Source: Chryseobacterium aquifrigidense | GTDB taxonomy: Bacteria; Bacteroidota; Bacteroidia; Flavobacteriales; Weeksellaceae | Direction of reading: 5' to 3' | Length of the DNA: 64,000 bases | Assembly (NCBI RefSeq): GCF_006716485.1 | Contig: NZ_VFPD01000001.1 | Coordinates: 587,806-651,805 of the forward strand | Shown here: piece by piece, positions 26,359 to 35,636 of the stretch | Layout of the letters: each line of letters begins with the position of its first letter | Numbering within the stretch: position 1 is the stretch's first letter | Notes under the pieces: generated by a model | Told to the model about the DNA's origin: nothing | What the model saw: the letters and a program-made list of their open reading frames with translations, nothing else | Database searches by the model: none | Position numbers and translations under genes: made by a program

Positions 26359-27526
26359 CGGAGGTTTAGATACTTCCTACTGTGCAAAATATCTTAGTGA
26401 AACACTAGGGTATGATGTATATGCAGTTACCGTAAATACCGGAGGTTTTTCAAAAGAAGAGGAAAAAGAACTGGAGAAAAAAGCCTTAAACCTTGGAGTA
26501 AAAGAATACAGGTGTGTAAACGCTCAGGAAGACTATTATAATTCATGTGTGAAGTATCTGATTTTCGGGAATGTGTTGAAAAACAATACTTATCCTTTAT
26601 CTGTAAGTGCTGAGCGTACTATTCAGGCACAGGAAATTGCAAAATATGCTATTGAAGTAAATGCAGATGCCATTGCTCACGGAAGTACAGGAGCTGGAAA
26701 TGATCAGGTTCGTTTTGATTTGATCTTCCAGGTGATGTGTCCGAATATTGAAATCATTACGCCGATCCGTGATATGGCTTTATCCCGTGAAGAAGAGATT
26801 GAATTTTTGAAGGATCATGGTTACGAAATGGAATTTCAGAAAGCACAATATTCTGTGAATAAGGGACTTTGGGGAACTTCAGTAGGAGGAAAAGAAACGC
26901 TGACTTCAAGAAATTATCTTCCGGAAGAAGCTTTTCCGTCTCAGATTAAAGAAACGCAGCCTTCAGAACTGGAAATTGAGTTTAAAAACGGAGAGGTAAT
27001 AGCTGTGAATGGTGAAAGCTTTGAACATTCTGTATATGCGATTCAAAAAATAGAAGAATTGGCTTCAGCGTATGGAATTGGCCGTGATATTCACGTAGGA
27101 GATACGATTGTAGGAATTAAAGGACGAGTGGGATTTGAAGCGGCAGCAGCATCAGTGATTATCAAAGCGCATCATTTATTAGAGAAACATACGCTTTCAA
27201 AATATCAGCAAATGATGAAGTCTCAGTTATCCGACTGGTATGGAAACTGGCTTCATGAAGCACTGTTCTTAGATCCTGTCATGAGAAATATTGAATCTTT
27301 CCTGACCGATTCTCAGAAAACTGTGACCGGGAAAGTGTTTGTAACCCTTCATCCATACAGATTTATTCTTAATGGAATTGAATCTGCTCATGACCTGATG
27401 TCCGATAAATTCGGAAGTTATGGAGAAGCAAACAGAGCATGGACGGGAGATGATGTGAAAGGCTATACTAAAATTGTAAGCAATTCCTTAAATATATACC
27501 ACCAGATTAACCAGAATATCAATTAG
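26330..27526 (+). CDS. argG: Argininosuccinate synthase
   Basis: 398 residues, the normal length. The ATP pyrophosphatase P-loop AFSGGLDTSY is at residues 8-17, and AHGSTGAGNDQVRFDL lies near 115. It joins citrulline and aspartate with ATP to form argininosuccinate. The start Met lies inside the end of the preceding GNAT gene. Confidence 0.97.
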   Translation: MKKKVILAFSGGLDTSYCAKYLSETLGYDVYAVTVNTGGFSKEEEKELEKKALNLGVKEYRCVNAQEDYYNSCVKYLIFGNVLKNNTYPLSVSAERTIQAQEIAKYAIEVNADAIAHGSTGAGNDQVRFDLIFQVMCPNIEIITPIRDMALSREEEIEFLKDHGYEMEFQKAQYSVNKGLWGTSVGGKETLTSRNYLPEEAFPSQIKETQPSELEIEFKNGEVIAVNGESFEHSVYAIQKIEELASAYGIGRDIHVGDTIVGIKGRVGFEAAAASVIIKAHHLLEKHTLSKYQQMMKSQLSDWYGNWLHEALFLDPVMRNIESFLTDSQKTVTGKVFVTLHPYRFILNGIESAHDLMSDKFGSYGEANRAWTGDDVKGYTKIVSNSLNIYHQINQNIN

Positions 27527-27578
27527 TTCCGAAGGAACGGTTTAATGAAAGACAGAACAAAATGCTGTCAGAAGTAAA

Positions 27579-28544
27579 ATGAAGAAAACAGTAGGAATCA
27601 TTGGTGCCAACGGTTATACAGGAAGTGAGCTGATACGCTTACTGGCTTTTCATCCCCATGTGACATTGAGTTTTTTATATAGTCGTTCGAATTCGGGGAC
27701 ACGAATTTCGGATCTGTACCCGGATTTAACGACGGTTTGTGAAATGGTTTTGACGGACAAACCTGAAGATGTAGATATTCTTTTTCTGTGTCTTCCACAT
27801 AAAGAAAGTCAAAACTGGTTAACTCAGAATCCTGTTAAAGATGAAACGCTGGTAATTGATCTTGGAAACGATTTCCGTTTAGAAAGAAACTTTGGAAACA
27901 GATATTTTATCTACGGATTACCTGAAATCAATAAAAAACAACTTGTGGGAGTAAAAAGCATCGCCAACCCGGGATGTTTTGCTACGGCTATTCAATTGGC
28001 TTTGCTGCCATTGGCGGAAAAAGGAGTGTTGAATGAGGTTTTTACTACAGGGATTACAGGTTCTACAGGAGCTGGACAATCTTTGCAGGCTACCACTCAT
28101 TTTACCTGGAGAAATGATAATGTATCAGCCTATAAAACTCTAACGCATCAGCATGTGAATGAGATTTTACAACAGCTGATTGCATTCAATAATAAAGAAG
28201 TAACCCTGAATTTTGTTCCATGGAGAGGAGATTTTGCAAGAGGAATTTTTACAAGTTCCACGATGAAGACGGATTTGGAGCTGGAGGAGATAGAACAATT
28301 ATATCAGGATTTTTATGCGGAGGAGCCTTTCGTTACGGTAAGTAGGAAGGCAGTGGATTTAAAGCAGGTTGTCAATACCAATCGCTGTGTGATTCAAATC
28401 GAAAAGAGTGGAAATGTTGTCGTTATTCACTCAGCGATTGACAATTTGTTAAAAGGTGCTTCGGGACAGGCCGTTCAAAATATGAATCTTGCCATGAACT
28501 GGGAAGAAAATACAGGATTAAACCTGAAACCGATAGCATTTTAA
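27579..28544 (+). CDS. argC: N-acyl-gamma-glutamyl-phosphate reductase
   Basis: 321 residues. The NADP-binding motif is GIIGANGYTGSELIRLL at the N-terminus and the catalytic Cys133 is in ANPGCFATA. It reduces N-acyl-glutamyl phosphate to the semialdehyde, the third step toward ornithine. The length is close to the short class of ArgC proteins. It lies 52 bases after argG. Confidence 0.96.
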   Translation: MKKTVGIIGANGYTGSELIRLLAFHPHVTLSFLYSRSNSGTRISDLYPDLTTVCEMVLTDKPEDVDILFLCLPHKESQNWLTQNPVKDETLVIDLGNDFRLERNFGNRYFIYGLPEINKKQLVGVKSIANPGCFATAIQLALLPLAEKGVLNEVFTTGITGSTGAGQSLQATTHFTWRNDNVSAYKTLTHQHVNEILQQLIAFNNKEVTLNFVPWRGDFARGIFTSSTMKTDLELEEIEQLYQDFYAEEPFVTVSRKAVDLKQVVNTNRCVIQIEKSGNVVVIHSAIDNLLKGASGQAVQNMNLAMNWEENTGLNLKPIAF

Positions 28545-28619
28545 ATCAACAATAATTAATTGAGAACTTTAAACAAAAAGTAAATCTGACTTAGGAAAAT
28601 GGAGCGTTAAGAAAATTAA

Positions 28620-28800
28620 TTCTATGAACGTTAAGAAAATTCTACTGTTTGAAGTGCGAGGGAAATACAGAACCGAAGAGCCAATTTGGTTTTCGCACAA
28701 GTTTTAGAATTTTTAGAGAATAGAACTAATTTTTAGCGGAAGTTTCCAGGTCTTGAACTTTTGTTTCTTTTGTTTCAAGACAAAAGAAAAATTTAAAAAA
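28620..28800. repeat. Non-coding insert between argC and argD with terminal hairpin (family K)
   Basis: This 263-base gap breaks an otherwise compact operon. It holds two GTTAAGAAAATT-type repeats (28607-28618 and 28630-28641), the pair TGCGAGGGAAA and TTTTCGCAC, and the hairpin TTTCTTTTGT/ACAAAAGAAA (28764-28789) just before the argD ribosome-binding region. Similar 'TTTTGTTTCTTTTG' elements are, from memory, common in Chryseobacterium intergenic DNA. Confidence 0.45.
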
Positions 28801-28807
28801 ACAAAAA

Positions 28808-29947
28808 ATGAATTTATTCAACGTATATCCATTATTCAACATAAATCCGGTTAAAGCTCAGGGATCTTTTCTTTGGGATGATAAAGGCGAAAAATATCTT
28901 GATTTCTACGGAGGTCATGCTGTAATTTCTATTGGCCATAATCATCCGCATTATCAGAACAAGCTGAAAGATCAACTGGAAAAAATATCTTTTTATTCCA
29001 ATTCCGTTCAGAACGAATTGCAGACTGAATTAGCTGAGAAATTAGGAAAGCTTTCAGGATATGAAGATTATAACCTTTTCCTGTGTAATTCAGGAGCTGA
29101 AGCTAATGAAAATGCATTAAAGCTGGCTTCATTTCATAATGGAAAAAGCAAAGTACTTTATTTCTCTGGCTCATTCCACGGAAGAACTTCGGCGGCAGTT
29201 TCGGTAACCGATAATCCTAAAATTGTTGCTCCAGTTAACTTTTCAGAAAGATTTATCAAATCAGAATGGAACGATGTACAGCAGCTTGAAGAAACCTTTG
29301 AGAAGTTTGGAAATGAAATTTCTTCTGTCATCATCGAGGGAATTCAGGGAGTAGGCGGAATTATGATTCCTACACAGGAATTTTTATCTAAAATTAAAGA
29401 ACTGTGTCAGAAATACAATGCTGTTCTTATTTTAGATGAAGTGCAGTCCGGATACGGAAGAAGTGGATATTTCTTTGCTCATCAGGAGTTTGGACTTGAA
29501 GCAGATATTATTACTACAGCAAAAGGAATGGGGAACGGGTTTCCTGTAGGCGGAGTTTTGATCCATCCTAAATTCGAGGCAAGCAACGGTTTGCTTGGAA
29601 CTACATTCGGAGGAAATCATTTGGCTTGTGCAGCTTCTATTGCTGTGCTGGATGTTATGAAAGATGAAAACCTTATCGAAAACGCTCAAAAAATGGGCGA
29701 ATATATTGAAAATGAAATTAAAGATTTACCACATATTAAATCCATCCGAAGGAAAGGATTGATGATTGGAATAGAACTCGATAGAGACTGTTCAGAAATA
29801 AGGAAAAGCTTATTGTTCGATCATCATATTTTCACAGGAAACTCTAATGATAAAAGTGTCTTAAGGATTCTTCCGGCACTGAATATCAAAAAAGAGGAAA
29901 CAGATCTTTTCATCAATGCTTTGAAAACAGTATTGGGAAATATCTAA
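28808..29947 (+). CDS. argD: N-acylornithine aminotransferase (class III, PLP)
   Basis: 379 residues. The class III aminotransferase signature ILDEVQSGYGRSGYFFAHQ precedes the PLP lysine, Lys239 in ITTAKGMGNGFPVGG. It converts N-acyl-glutamate semialdehyde to N-acylornithine using glutamate. Its place between argC and argF' supports ArgD rather than another class III enzyme. Confidence 0.95.
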   Translation: MNLFNVYPLFNINPVKAQGSFLWDDKGEKYLDFYGGHAVISIGHNHPHYQNKLKDQLEKISFYSNSVQNELQTELAEKLGKLSGYEDYNLFLCNSGAEANENALKLASFHNGKSKVLYFSGSFHGRTSAAVSVTDNPKIVAPVNFSERFIKSEWNDVQQLEETFEKFGNEISSVIIEGIQGVGGIMIPTQEFLSKIKELCQKYNAVLILDEVQSGYGRSGYFFAHQEFGLEADIITTAKGMGNGFPVGGVLIHPKFEASNGLLGTTFGGNHLACAASIAVLDVMKDENLIENAQKMGEYIENEIKDLPHIKSIRRKGLMIGIELDRDCSEIRKSLLFDHHIFTGNSNDKSVLRILPALNIKKEETDLFINALKTVLGNI

Positions 29948-29983
29948 GCGATTTAAAAACAAAATCTTTAAAATTAATTCAAA

Positions 29984-30940
29984 ATGAAAAAATTCACCTC
30001 TGTAAGTGATGTAGAAAACTTACAGGAAATCATAAAAAAGGCTTTAGAAATAAAAGCAAACCCCCTTACCGAAACAGAAAAAGGAAAAGGAAAAACAATA
30101 GGACTTGTATTTTTAAATTCAAGCCTGAGAACCCGTCTGAGCAGCCAGATTGCAGCACAAAATCTAGGATTGAATGTACTGACATTGAATGCCGCACAGG
30201 AAGCATGGAACCTTGAATTTGCAGATGGAGCAGTAATGAACGGAGATACCGTAGAACATATCAAAGATGCTATTGAAGTTTTAAACCAATATTGTGATAT
30301 CATCGCAGTACGTTGTTTTGCAGGAATGAAAAGCAAGGAAGATGATGTGAATGAAAGCATCTTAAGCCAGTTTGAAAAGCATGCAAAAGTACCTGTGATC
30401 TCTCTGGAATCTGCTACCCGTCACCCGTTACAAAGTCTTGCAGACTGTATTACCATTACAGAAAACTGGAAAAAAGACCACAAACCAAAAGTAGTGTTGA
30501 CATGGGCGCCACACATCAAGCCTATTGCGCATGCTGTTGGAAACTCTTTCGCAGAATGGATGCAGGAAATGGATGTAGAGTTGGTAATTGCCAATCCCGA
30601 AGGGTATGATTTAGATAAAAACTTCACAAAAGATGTGAAAGTAATCCATGATCAGGATGAAGCCTTGAAAGATGCAGATTTTATCTATGTGAAAAACTGG
30701 TCTTCTTTTGATGATTATGCCGCAATGCCTGAAGTGAAAGGAGATTGGATGCTGACGAATGAAAAATTAGCCCATACCAATGATGCAAAAGTAATGCACT
30801 GTCTTCCGGTTCGCCGTAATGTGGAGTTGAGTGATGAGGTAATGGATGGAGACCATTCTATCATTTATCAGCAGGCAAAAAACCGGATTTTCTCTGTGCA
30901 GGCAGTGTTCAGTGAAATTTTAGATGAATTAAAAGACTGA
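29984..30940 (+). CDS. argF': N-acylornithine carbamoyltransferase (probably N-succinylornithine type)
   Basis: 318 residues. The carbamoyl-phosphate motif is FLNSSLRTRLSS rather than the STRTR of ordinary ornithine carbamoyltransferase, and HCLPVRRNVELSDEV matches the acyl-ornithine branch (AOTCase/SOTCase). At the known specificity position, in MNGDTVEHI, the residue is Val90. As I recall, Bacteroides fragilis SOTCase has Pro there and Xanthomonas AOTCase has Glu, and changing that Glu to small residues including Val switched the Xanthomonas enzyme to succinylornithine. I therefore favour succinylornithine. Confidence 0.92.
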   Translation: MKKFTSVSDVENLQEIIKKALEIKANPLTETEKGKGKTIGLVFLNSSLRTRLSSQIAAQNLGLNVLTLNAAQEAWNLEFADGAVMNGDTVEHIKDAIEVLNQYCDIIAVRCFAGMKSKEDDVNESILSQFEKHAKVPVISLESATRHPLQSLADCITITENWKKDHKPKVVLTWAPHIKPIAHAVGNSFAEWMQEMDVELVIANPEGYDLDKNFTKDVKVIHDQDEALKDADFIYVKNWSSFDDYAAMPEVKGDWMLTNEKLAHTNDAKVMHCLPVRRNVELSDEVMDGDHSIIYQQAKNRIFSVQAVFSEILDELKD

Positions 30941-30944
30941 AATA

Positions 30945-30972
30945 ATCCTTTTGTCAAGGCTTGACAAGGATA
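30945..30972. repeat. Imperfect palindrome (family G relative)
   Basis: TTGTCAAG and CTTGACAA around one base, with ATCCTT and AAGGAT outside, recall the 35-bp palindrome at 17529. It lies just after the argF' stop and before argB. Confidence 0.7.
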
Positions 30973-31000
30973 AAAAAGAAAGGATCACAAAACGTTTACA

Positions 31001-31795
31001 ATGAAAGAAAAGTTATACATCATAAAAATTGGAGGAGCTTTAATTGATGATGAGGAATTGTTAGTTCAATTCTTAGAACAGTTTTCTGAAATTCAGGAAA
31101 AGAAGATCCTTGTTCATGGCGGAGGGAAATTAGCTACCACATTGGCTGATAAACTGGGCATTGAGCAGAAAATGATCAACGGCAGGAGGATTACGGATAA
31201 AGAGACATTGGACATTGTAACCATGGTATATGCAGGAGGAATCAATAAAAATATTGTTGAAAAGCTGCAGCAGAAAAAATGCAATGCCATAGGATTTTCC
31301 GGAGCAGACGGAAATTTAATTAAAGCTAAAAAAAGAGAACATCCTGAAATTGATTTTGGATTTGTGGGGGATATTACCAAGAAAAGTGTAAACAGGAAAC
31401 TGGTTTCAAAATTAATCAAGCTGGATCTTGTTCCTGTATTTTCTGCGATTACCCACGATAGAAAAGGAAATTTATTCAATACCAATGCAGATACCATTGC
31501 TTCTGTGATGGCACAGGCTCTTTCGGAGAAATATGAAGTTGAACTGTTGTATTGTTTTGATAAGGAAGGTGTTTTGGAAGATGTAAACGATCCTGAATCT
31601 GTGATCAAAAGTGTAAATGAAGAAGAATTTGAAGTATTAAAAGAAGAAGGGAAACTTCACAAGGGGATTTTACCCAAACTTGAAAATGCTCTTGGAGCTA
31701 TAAAAAATAATGTAGACAAAGTGTTTCTGATTAAAGAAACAGAATTGAAAAACCATATAGAAAATCATCATGCAGGAACTGAAATCTGTTTATAA
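31001..31795 (+). CDS. argB: N-acylglutamate kinase
   Basis: 264 residues. The amino-acid kinase fold is shown by IIKIGGALIDDEELL at the start, LVHGGGKLATTLADKLG at about 38-54, and FNTNADTIASVMAQAL near 163. It phosphorylates the gamma-carboxyl of N-acylglutamate with ATP. It overlaps the next gene by 26 bases. Confidence 0.95.
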   Translation: MKEKLYIIKIGGALIDDEELLVQFLEQFSEIQEKKILVHGGGKLATTLADKLGIEQKMINGRRITDKETLDIVTMVYAGGINKNIVEKLQQKKCNAIGFSGADGNLIKAKKREHPEIDFGFVGDITKKSVNRKLVSKLIKLDLVPVFSAITHDRKGNLFNTNADTIASVMAQALSEKYEVELLYCFDKEGVLEDVNDPESVIKSVNEEEFEVLKEEGKLHKGILPKLENALGAIKNNVDKVFLIKETELKNHIENHHAGTEICL

Positions 31796-32852
31796 TAAAG
31801 AAGAGCTGTTAAATAATGCGATCGGATTGCTTAAAAATTTGATTGAGATTCCTTCATTCAGCAAAGATGAGTTTAATACGTCGGTGGAAATTGAGAATTT
31901 TTTCAAAAAGCATCAGATTCCTACGAAACGTTTTAAAAACAACATTTGGGCGGTGAATAAACATTTTGATGTGTTTAAACCTTCCGTTTTGCTGAATACA
32001 CATCATGATACGGTAAAGCCTAACAAAGCATATACGCTTGATCCGTTTGTTCCTGTTGAAAAAGACGGCAAACTGTTCGGGTTGGGAAGCAATGATGCAG
32101 GAGCTTCACTGGTTTCTATGGCACAGGTTTTTTTACATTTTTATGATAAAGAAGATTTAAAATATAATTTAGTTATTGCTTTGACGGCAGAGGAGGAGAT
32201 TTCAGGATTTGATGGAATTGAAGCCTTATTTCCGCAGCTACCCAACGTAGAACTCGCCATTGTAGGAGAACCCACGCAGATGAATCTGGCGATTGCAGAA
32301 AAAGGACTTCTTGTGATTGATGGAGAAATGAAAGGTACTCCTTCTCATGCCGCTCATCCTAATGATGATAACTCAATTATAAAATGCATGCAGGATCTGC
32401 AGAATATTTTAGCTTTTAAATTTCCAAAAGTTTCAGAATATCTTGGAGAAGTTAAAGTGACTTTATCAGGAATTCATGCAGGAGTACAGCACAATGTCGT
32501 TCCGGAGTCTTGTAATTTCACACTGGATGTTAGGGTGACAGATGAATATTCCAATCAGGAAGCATTTGAAATCATTCAGTCTCAGATGGAATCTACATTG
32601 ACGGCAAGATCATTCAGGCTGAATTCTTCAAAGATCGAAATGGATCATCCGTTTGTAAAGGCAGGTATTGAAATAGGAAGGACCACTTATGGTTCACCTA
32701 CTTCCTCAGATCAGGCGATTATCCCATGTACATCCGTGAAGATAGGACCTGGAGACAGTAGGCGCTCTCACACCGCAGATGAATTTATCTATATCCAAGA
32801 AATAGAAGAAGGAATAGAAATCTACATCAGTATTTTAGAAAAAGTGTTATAA
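31770..32852 (+). CDS. argE: N-acylornithine/N-acylcitrulline deacylase, M20 peptidase family
   Basis: 360 residues. M20 metal-site motifs are visible: LNTHHDTVKP (His78-His79-Asp80), GLGSNDAGASL (Asp109) and TAEEEISGFDGIEAL (Glu141-Glu142). In pathways using an acyl-ornithine carbamoyltransferase, the enzyme removes the acyl group from N-acylcitrulline to give citrulline for ArgG. The overlap with argB and the operon place it in this role rather than as DapE. Confidence 0.92.
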   Translation: MQELKSVYNKEELLNNAIGLLKNLIEIPSFSKDEFNTSVEIENFFKKHQIPTKRFKNNIWAVNKHFDVFKPSVLLNTHHDTVKPNKAYTLDPFVPVEKDGKLFGLGSNDAGASLVSMAQVFLHFYDKEDLKYNLVIALTAEEEISGFDGIEALFPQLPNVELAIVGEPTQMNLAIAEKGLLVIDGEMKGTPSHAAHPNDDNSIIKCMQDLQNILAFKFPKVSEYLGEVKVTLSGIHAGVQHNVVPESCNFTLDVRVTDEYSNQEAFEIIQSQMESTLTARSFRLNSSKIEMDHPFVKAGIEIGRTTYGSPTSSDQAIIPCTSVKIGPGDSRRSHTADEFIYIQEIEEGIEIYISILEKVL

Positions 32853-33197
32853 ATAATGGAAGAATGAAGCGGAAAGATGGAAGTTATTATAGTTTATAAT
32901 TTCACTTCCAGCCTCCAGCCTCAGACTTCCGGCTCAATATATGTTTTGACTCCGTCCGGCAGGCGCCAGAAGTTTAGTTTTTAATAAGATTTATGCAAAA
33001 AAGAAAATTAGGAATGAAAGCTTTACATAAGGAAATGTTTTTTTATAGTTAATAGTAATAAGGATTGCCTTGCCGGGCATGTCAAAACCAATAAATATTT
33101 TAAGTCAGATATTATGAAATCACTACCAACTAATTTTTCTGGTAAAACAGATAGAAGTGGCGATTGCATGTGATTTAAAAAAAATAAATAATTACAT
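32853..33197. other. Intergenic region without a gene (argE-argH)
   Basis: The 345-base gap has short mirrored words (GGAAGTTATTATAG, then CACTTCCAGCCTCCAGCCTC and AGACTTCCGGCTC), a GC-rich patch (CCGTCCGGCAGGCGCC), and GCCTTGCCGGGCATGTC. No open frame with coding features is seen. A separate promoter for argH could lie here but I cannot name one. Confidence 0.4.
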
Positions 33198-34502
33198 ATG
33201 AAAAAAATATGGCAGAAGGATAACCTTGCCACCAATATATTAGTCAATCAATTTACAGTCGGTAAAGATCTTGACTTTGATGAACGTTTAGCCAAATATG
33301 ACGTGAAAGGTTCTATGGCACATTGTAAAATGCTTGCAGAAACCGGTATTATCACACAGGAAGAATCAGAGCAGATGTTATCTGTCTTAAATAGTATTTT
33401 AAATCAAATTGAGGATGGGACTTTTGAAATTGATAAAGAAGCTGAGGATATCCATTCTCAGGTAGAAGCAATCCTGATTGAAGAATTAGGAGATACAGGA
33501 AAGAAAATTCATACCGCAAGATCAAGAAATGATCAGGTTTTATTGGATATCAAGCTGTATTTATTGGATGAAATCCGTGAGATCACAGCCCTTACAGATG
33601 CGTTTTTCCAGATTTTAATTCAGTTGGCGGATCAGCATAAAAATGTTCTGCTTCCGGGATATACTCATTTGCAGATTGCAATGCCTTCCTCATTCGGATT
33701 GTGGTTTGGAGCTTATGCTGAAGCCCTTTTGGATGATGTGGAAATGTTGTTTTCAGTGAAGAATATCATTAATAAAAATCCATTGGGATCAGCTGCGGGT
33801 TATGGTTCATCTTTTCCGATTAACCGTGAAAGTACAACCTATAACTTAGGATTCCAGTCGATGAATTATAATTCAGTTTACGCTCAGATGACCCGTGGAA
33901 AGTCAGAGAAAATGTTATCAATGGCAATGGCAACTTTAGCCGGAACACTGGGTAAATTTGCTTATGATGTATGCCTGTATCTGAGTCAGAATTTTGATTT
34001 TATCAGCTTTCCAAAAGAATTTACTACGGGAAGCAGTATTATGCCTCATAAAAAGAATCCGGATATCTTTGAGCTGGTTCGTGCACGATGCAACAGAATT
34101 CAATCACTTCCGAACGAACTGATTCTTTTGACCAATAATCTGCCTTCAGGATATCACAGAGATGTACAGCTGACCAAAGAAATTCTTTTCCCGGCTATTG
34201 ATTCCCTGAAAGAATGTCTGGAAATCCTAAGCTACACTTTGCCTAATATTAAGGTAAAAGACGGGATTCTGGAGGATGAGAAATACAAATACCTTTTCAG
34301 TGTAGAGAAGATCAATGAAGAAGTGAAAAACGGCAGCTCTTTCCGTGATGCTTATGTGAAAGTAGGGCAGGAGATTGAAAACAACGCGTTTGAATTTGAA
34401 CCTGGAAACCTTGAACATACCCACCAGGGAAGTATCGGAAATCTTTGTCTGGATAAAATAGAATATCAGTTCAATAAACTGAAAAATAAATTATTGGGTT
34501 AG
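33198..34502 (+). CDS. argH: Argininosuccinate lyase
   Basis: 434 residues. The fumarase/aspartase-superfamily signature GSSIMPHKKNPD lies near residue 278, with TARSRNDQVLLDIKLY at about 105-120 and PGYTHLQIAMPSSFG at about 151-165. It splits argininosuccinate into arginine and fumarate, the last step of the pathway. It closes the cluster. Confidence 0.96.
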   Translation: MKKIWQKDNLATNILVNQFTVGKDLDFDERLAKYDVKGSMAHCKMLAETGIITQEESEQMLSVLNSILNQIEDGTFEIDKEAEDIHSQVEAILIEELGDTGKKIHTARSRNDQVLLDIKLYLLDEIREITALTDAFFQILIQLADQHKNVLLPGYTHLQIAMPSSFGLWFGAYAEALLDDVEMLFSVKNIINKNPLGSAAGYGSSFPINRESTTYNLGFQSMNYNSVYAQMTRGKSEKMLSMAMATLAGTLGKFAYDVCLYLSQNFDFISFPKEFTTGSSIMPHKKNPDIFELVRARCNRIQSLPNELILLTNNLPSGYHRDVQLTKEILFPAIDSLKECLEILSYTLPNIKVKDGILEDEKYKYLFSVEKINEEVKNGSSFRDAYVKVGQEIENNAFEFEPGNLEHTHQGSIGNLCLDKIEYQFNKLKNKLLG

Positions 34503-35046
34503 AATCTAAGCTATTAAGGTCATTAGAAACTTAAGCAAAAATCAGTGGGATTTAGCCTGCTGTCTTTTCGTTGTGAAAGCCTTAATCTTATAAATCTTAT
34601 CTGCTTAAGTGATCTTAATGGCTGGATTGTAATTCCGCTCTTTGAATTTGATGATTGATAAACTGAACCATTAAGGTAGATGAAGACTTTAAGGTTGGTT
34701 AAGAAAATCTACTGCATAAAATTTTATCGGAGATAAAATCTTTGCGCCTTACAGCATAAAGTTTTCAATTTTTTTTGCGTCTTTGCGTATTCTAACAAAA
34801 TACGAGTTTATAAAAGAAGTTGGTATACGCAAAGGTGCAAAGATAATTATTTGAGTTGTTTTTTAAGGCGCAAGAAAATCAAAGATTTTCAGCAAGGAAA
34901 ATCGATTGATAACTTGAACCATTAAGGTAGATTAAGGGTTTAAGATAGTTAAGAAAATCTGCGATTTTTTAGCCGTATTGTTTTAAACTCGCTTGCGAAT
35001 TGCTTAATTATTCTTCAGCTCTTAAAAGCTCTTAATGGCTTAAAAA
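34503..35046. repeat. Nested family B and family C repeats between argH and the Lrp gene
   Basis: Several AACCATTAAGGTAGAT copies (about 34671 and 34918) face CTTAATGGCT copies (about 34613 and 35033), an inverted arrangement. Inside is an 80-base unit (34721-34800) with ATTTTATCGGAGATA, CTTTGCGCCTTA and GCGTCTTTGCG that recurs at 59751-59830. An inverted relative (GCAAAGGTGCAAAGATAA) lies at about 34829-34846. No gene is seen. Confidence 0.75.
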
Positions 35047-35052
35047 GAAGAT

Positions 35053-35514
35053 TTATTCCAGATCAATTTTAAACTTGGTAGACTTTTTCACCTCGTGAAG
35101 CACAATGGAGCTGTGGTACTGCCCGATATTAGGAATGTTTGAGATCACATTCACAGCAAATTCATTATACGAATTGATGTCCTTGGCAATGATCTTCAAC
35201 ATATAGTCATACTCTCCGGAAAGACTGATGATTTCCTGTACTTCGTCATATTTTCCGATGTGGTTCTCAAAAGTTTCCAATACTTTCTTGGATTGTTCTT
35301 TGAGGCGGACATTACAGTAGACTACAATATTTAAACCCAGTTTTTCACGGTTTAAAAGGCCCACATACTTCTGAATGATTCCCTGCTTCTCCAGTTGTTT
35401 GATTCGTTCATACGTAGGAGTGAAGGTAAGACCAATCTTTTCGGAAATTTCTTTAACCGATAATGTAGAGTCTTCCTGAATAATGCTGAGAATCATTTTG
35501 TCTTTTAAATCCAT
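35053..35514 (-). CDS. Lrp/AsnC-family transcriptional regulator
   Basis: 153 residues: an N-terminal helix-turn-helix (VKEISEKIGLTFTPTYERIKQLEKQGII, about residues 20-47) and a C-terminal RAM ligand domain with the motif ISLSGEYDYMLKIIAKD. Lrp-type proteins form octamers and respond to amino acids. It sits between argH and pyrB, divergent from pyrB, with 86 bases to the pyrB promoter, so it could affect either. The effector is unknown. Confidence 0.93.
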   Translation of the reverse strand: MDLKDKMILSIIQEDSTLSVKEISEKIGLTFTPTYERIKQLEKQGIIQKYVGLLNREKLGLNIVVYCNVRLKEQSKKVLETFENHIGKYDEVQEIISLSGEYDYMLKIIAKDINSYNEFAVNVISNIPNIGQYHSSIVLHEVKKSTKFKIDLE

Positions 35515-35600
35515 AAAATAATTTGAGTTGTAACAAAAATATTAATTTTAAATGAGAATAAGGAAATACTGAGGTTTTTAATTTATTTTAAACTTTGTTT

Positions 35601-35630
35601 TTGTAGGTTCATAAAATTGTTGTATCTTTG
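35601..35630 (+). promoter_or_regulatory. Promoter of the pyrB leader transcript
   Basis: TTG (35601-35603), a 19-bp spacer, then TATCTTTG (35623-35630) is a full match to the Bacteroidota promoter pattern. Transcription would start a few bases later, near or just ahead of the leader ATG. Confidence 0.8.
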
Positions 35631-35636
35631 CACCTA

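Noticed and set aside
27598..27798. Small open frames on the strand opposite argC and many similar frames elsewhere
   Set aside because: They are shadows of well-supported genes, with no start signal or recognisable protein features.
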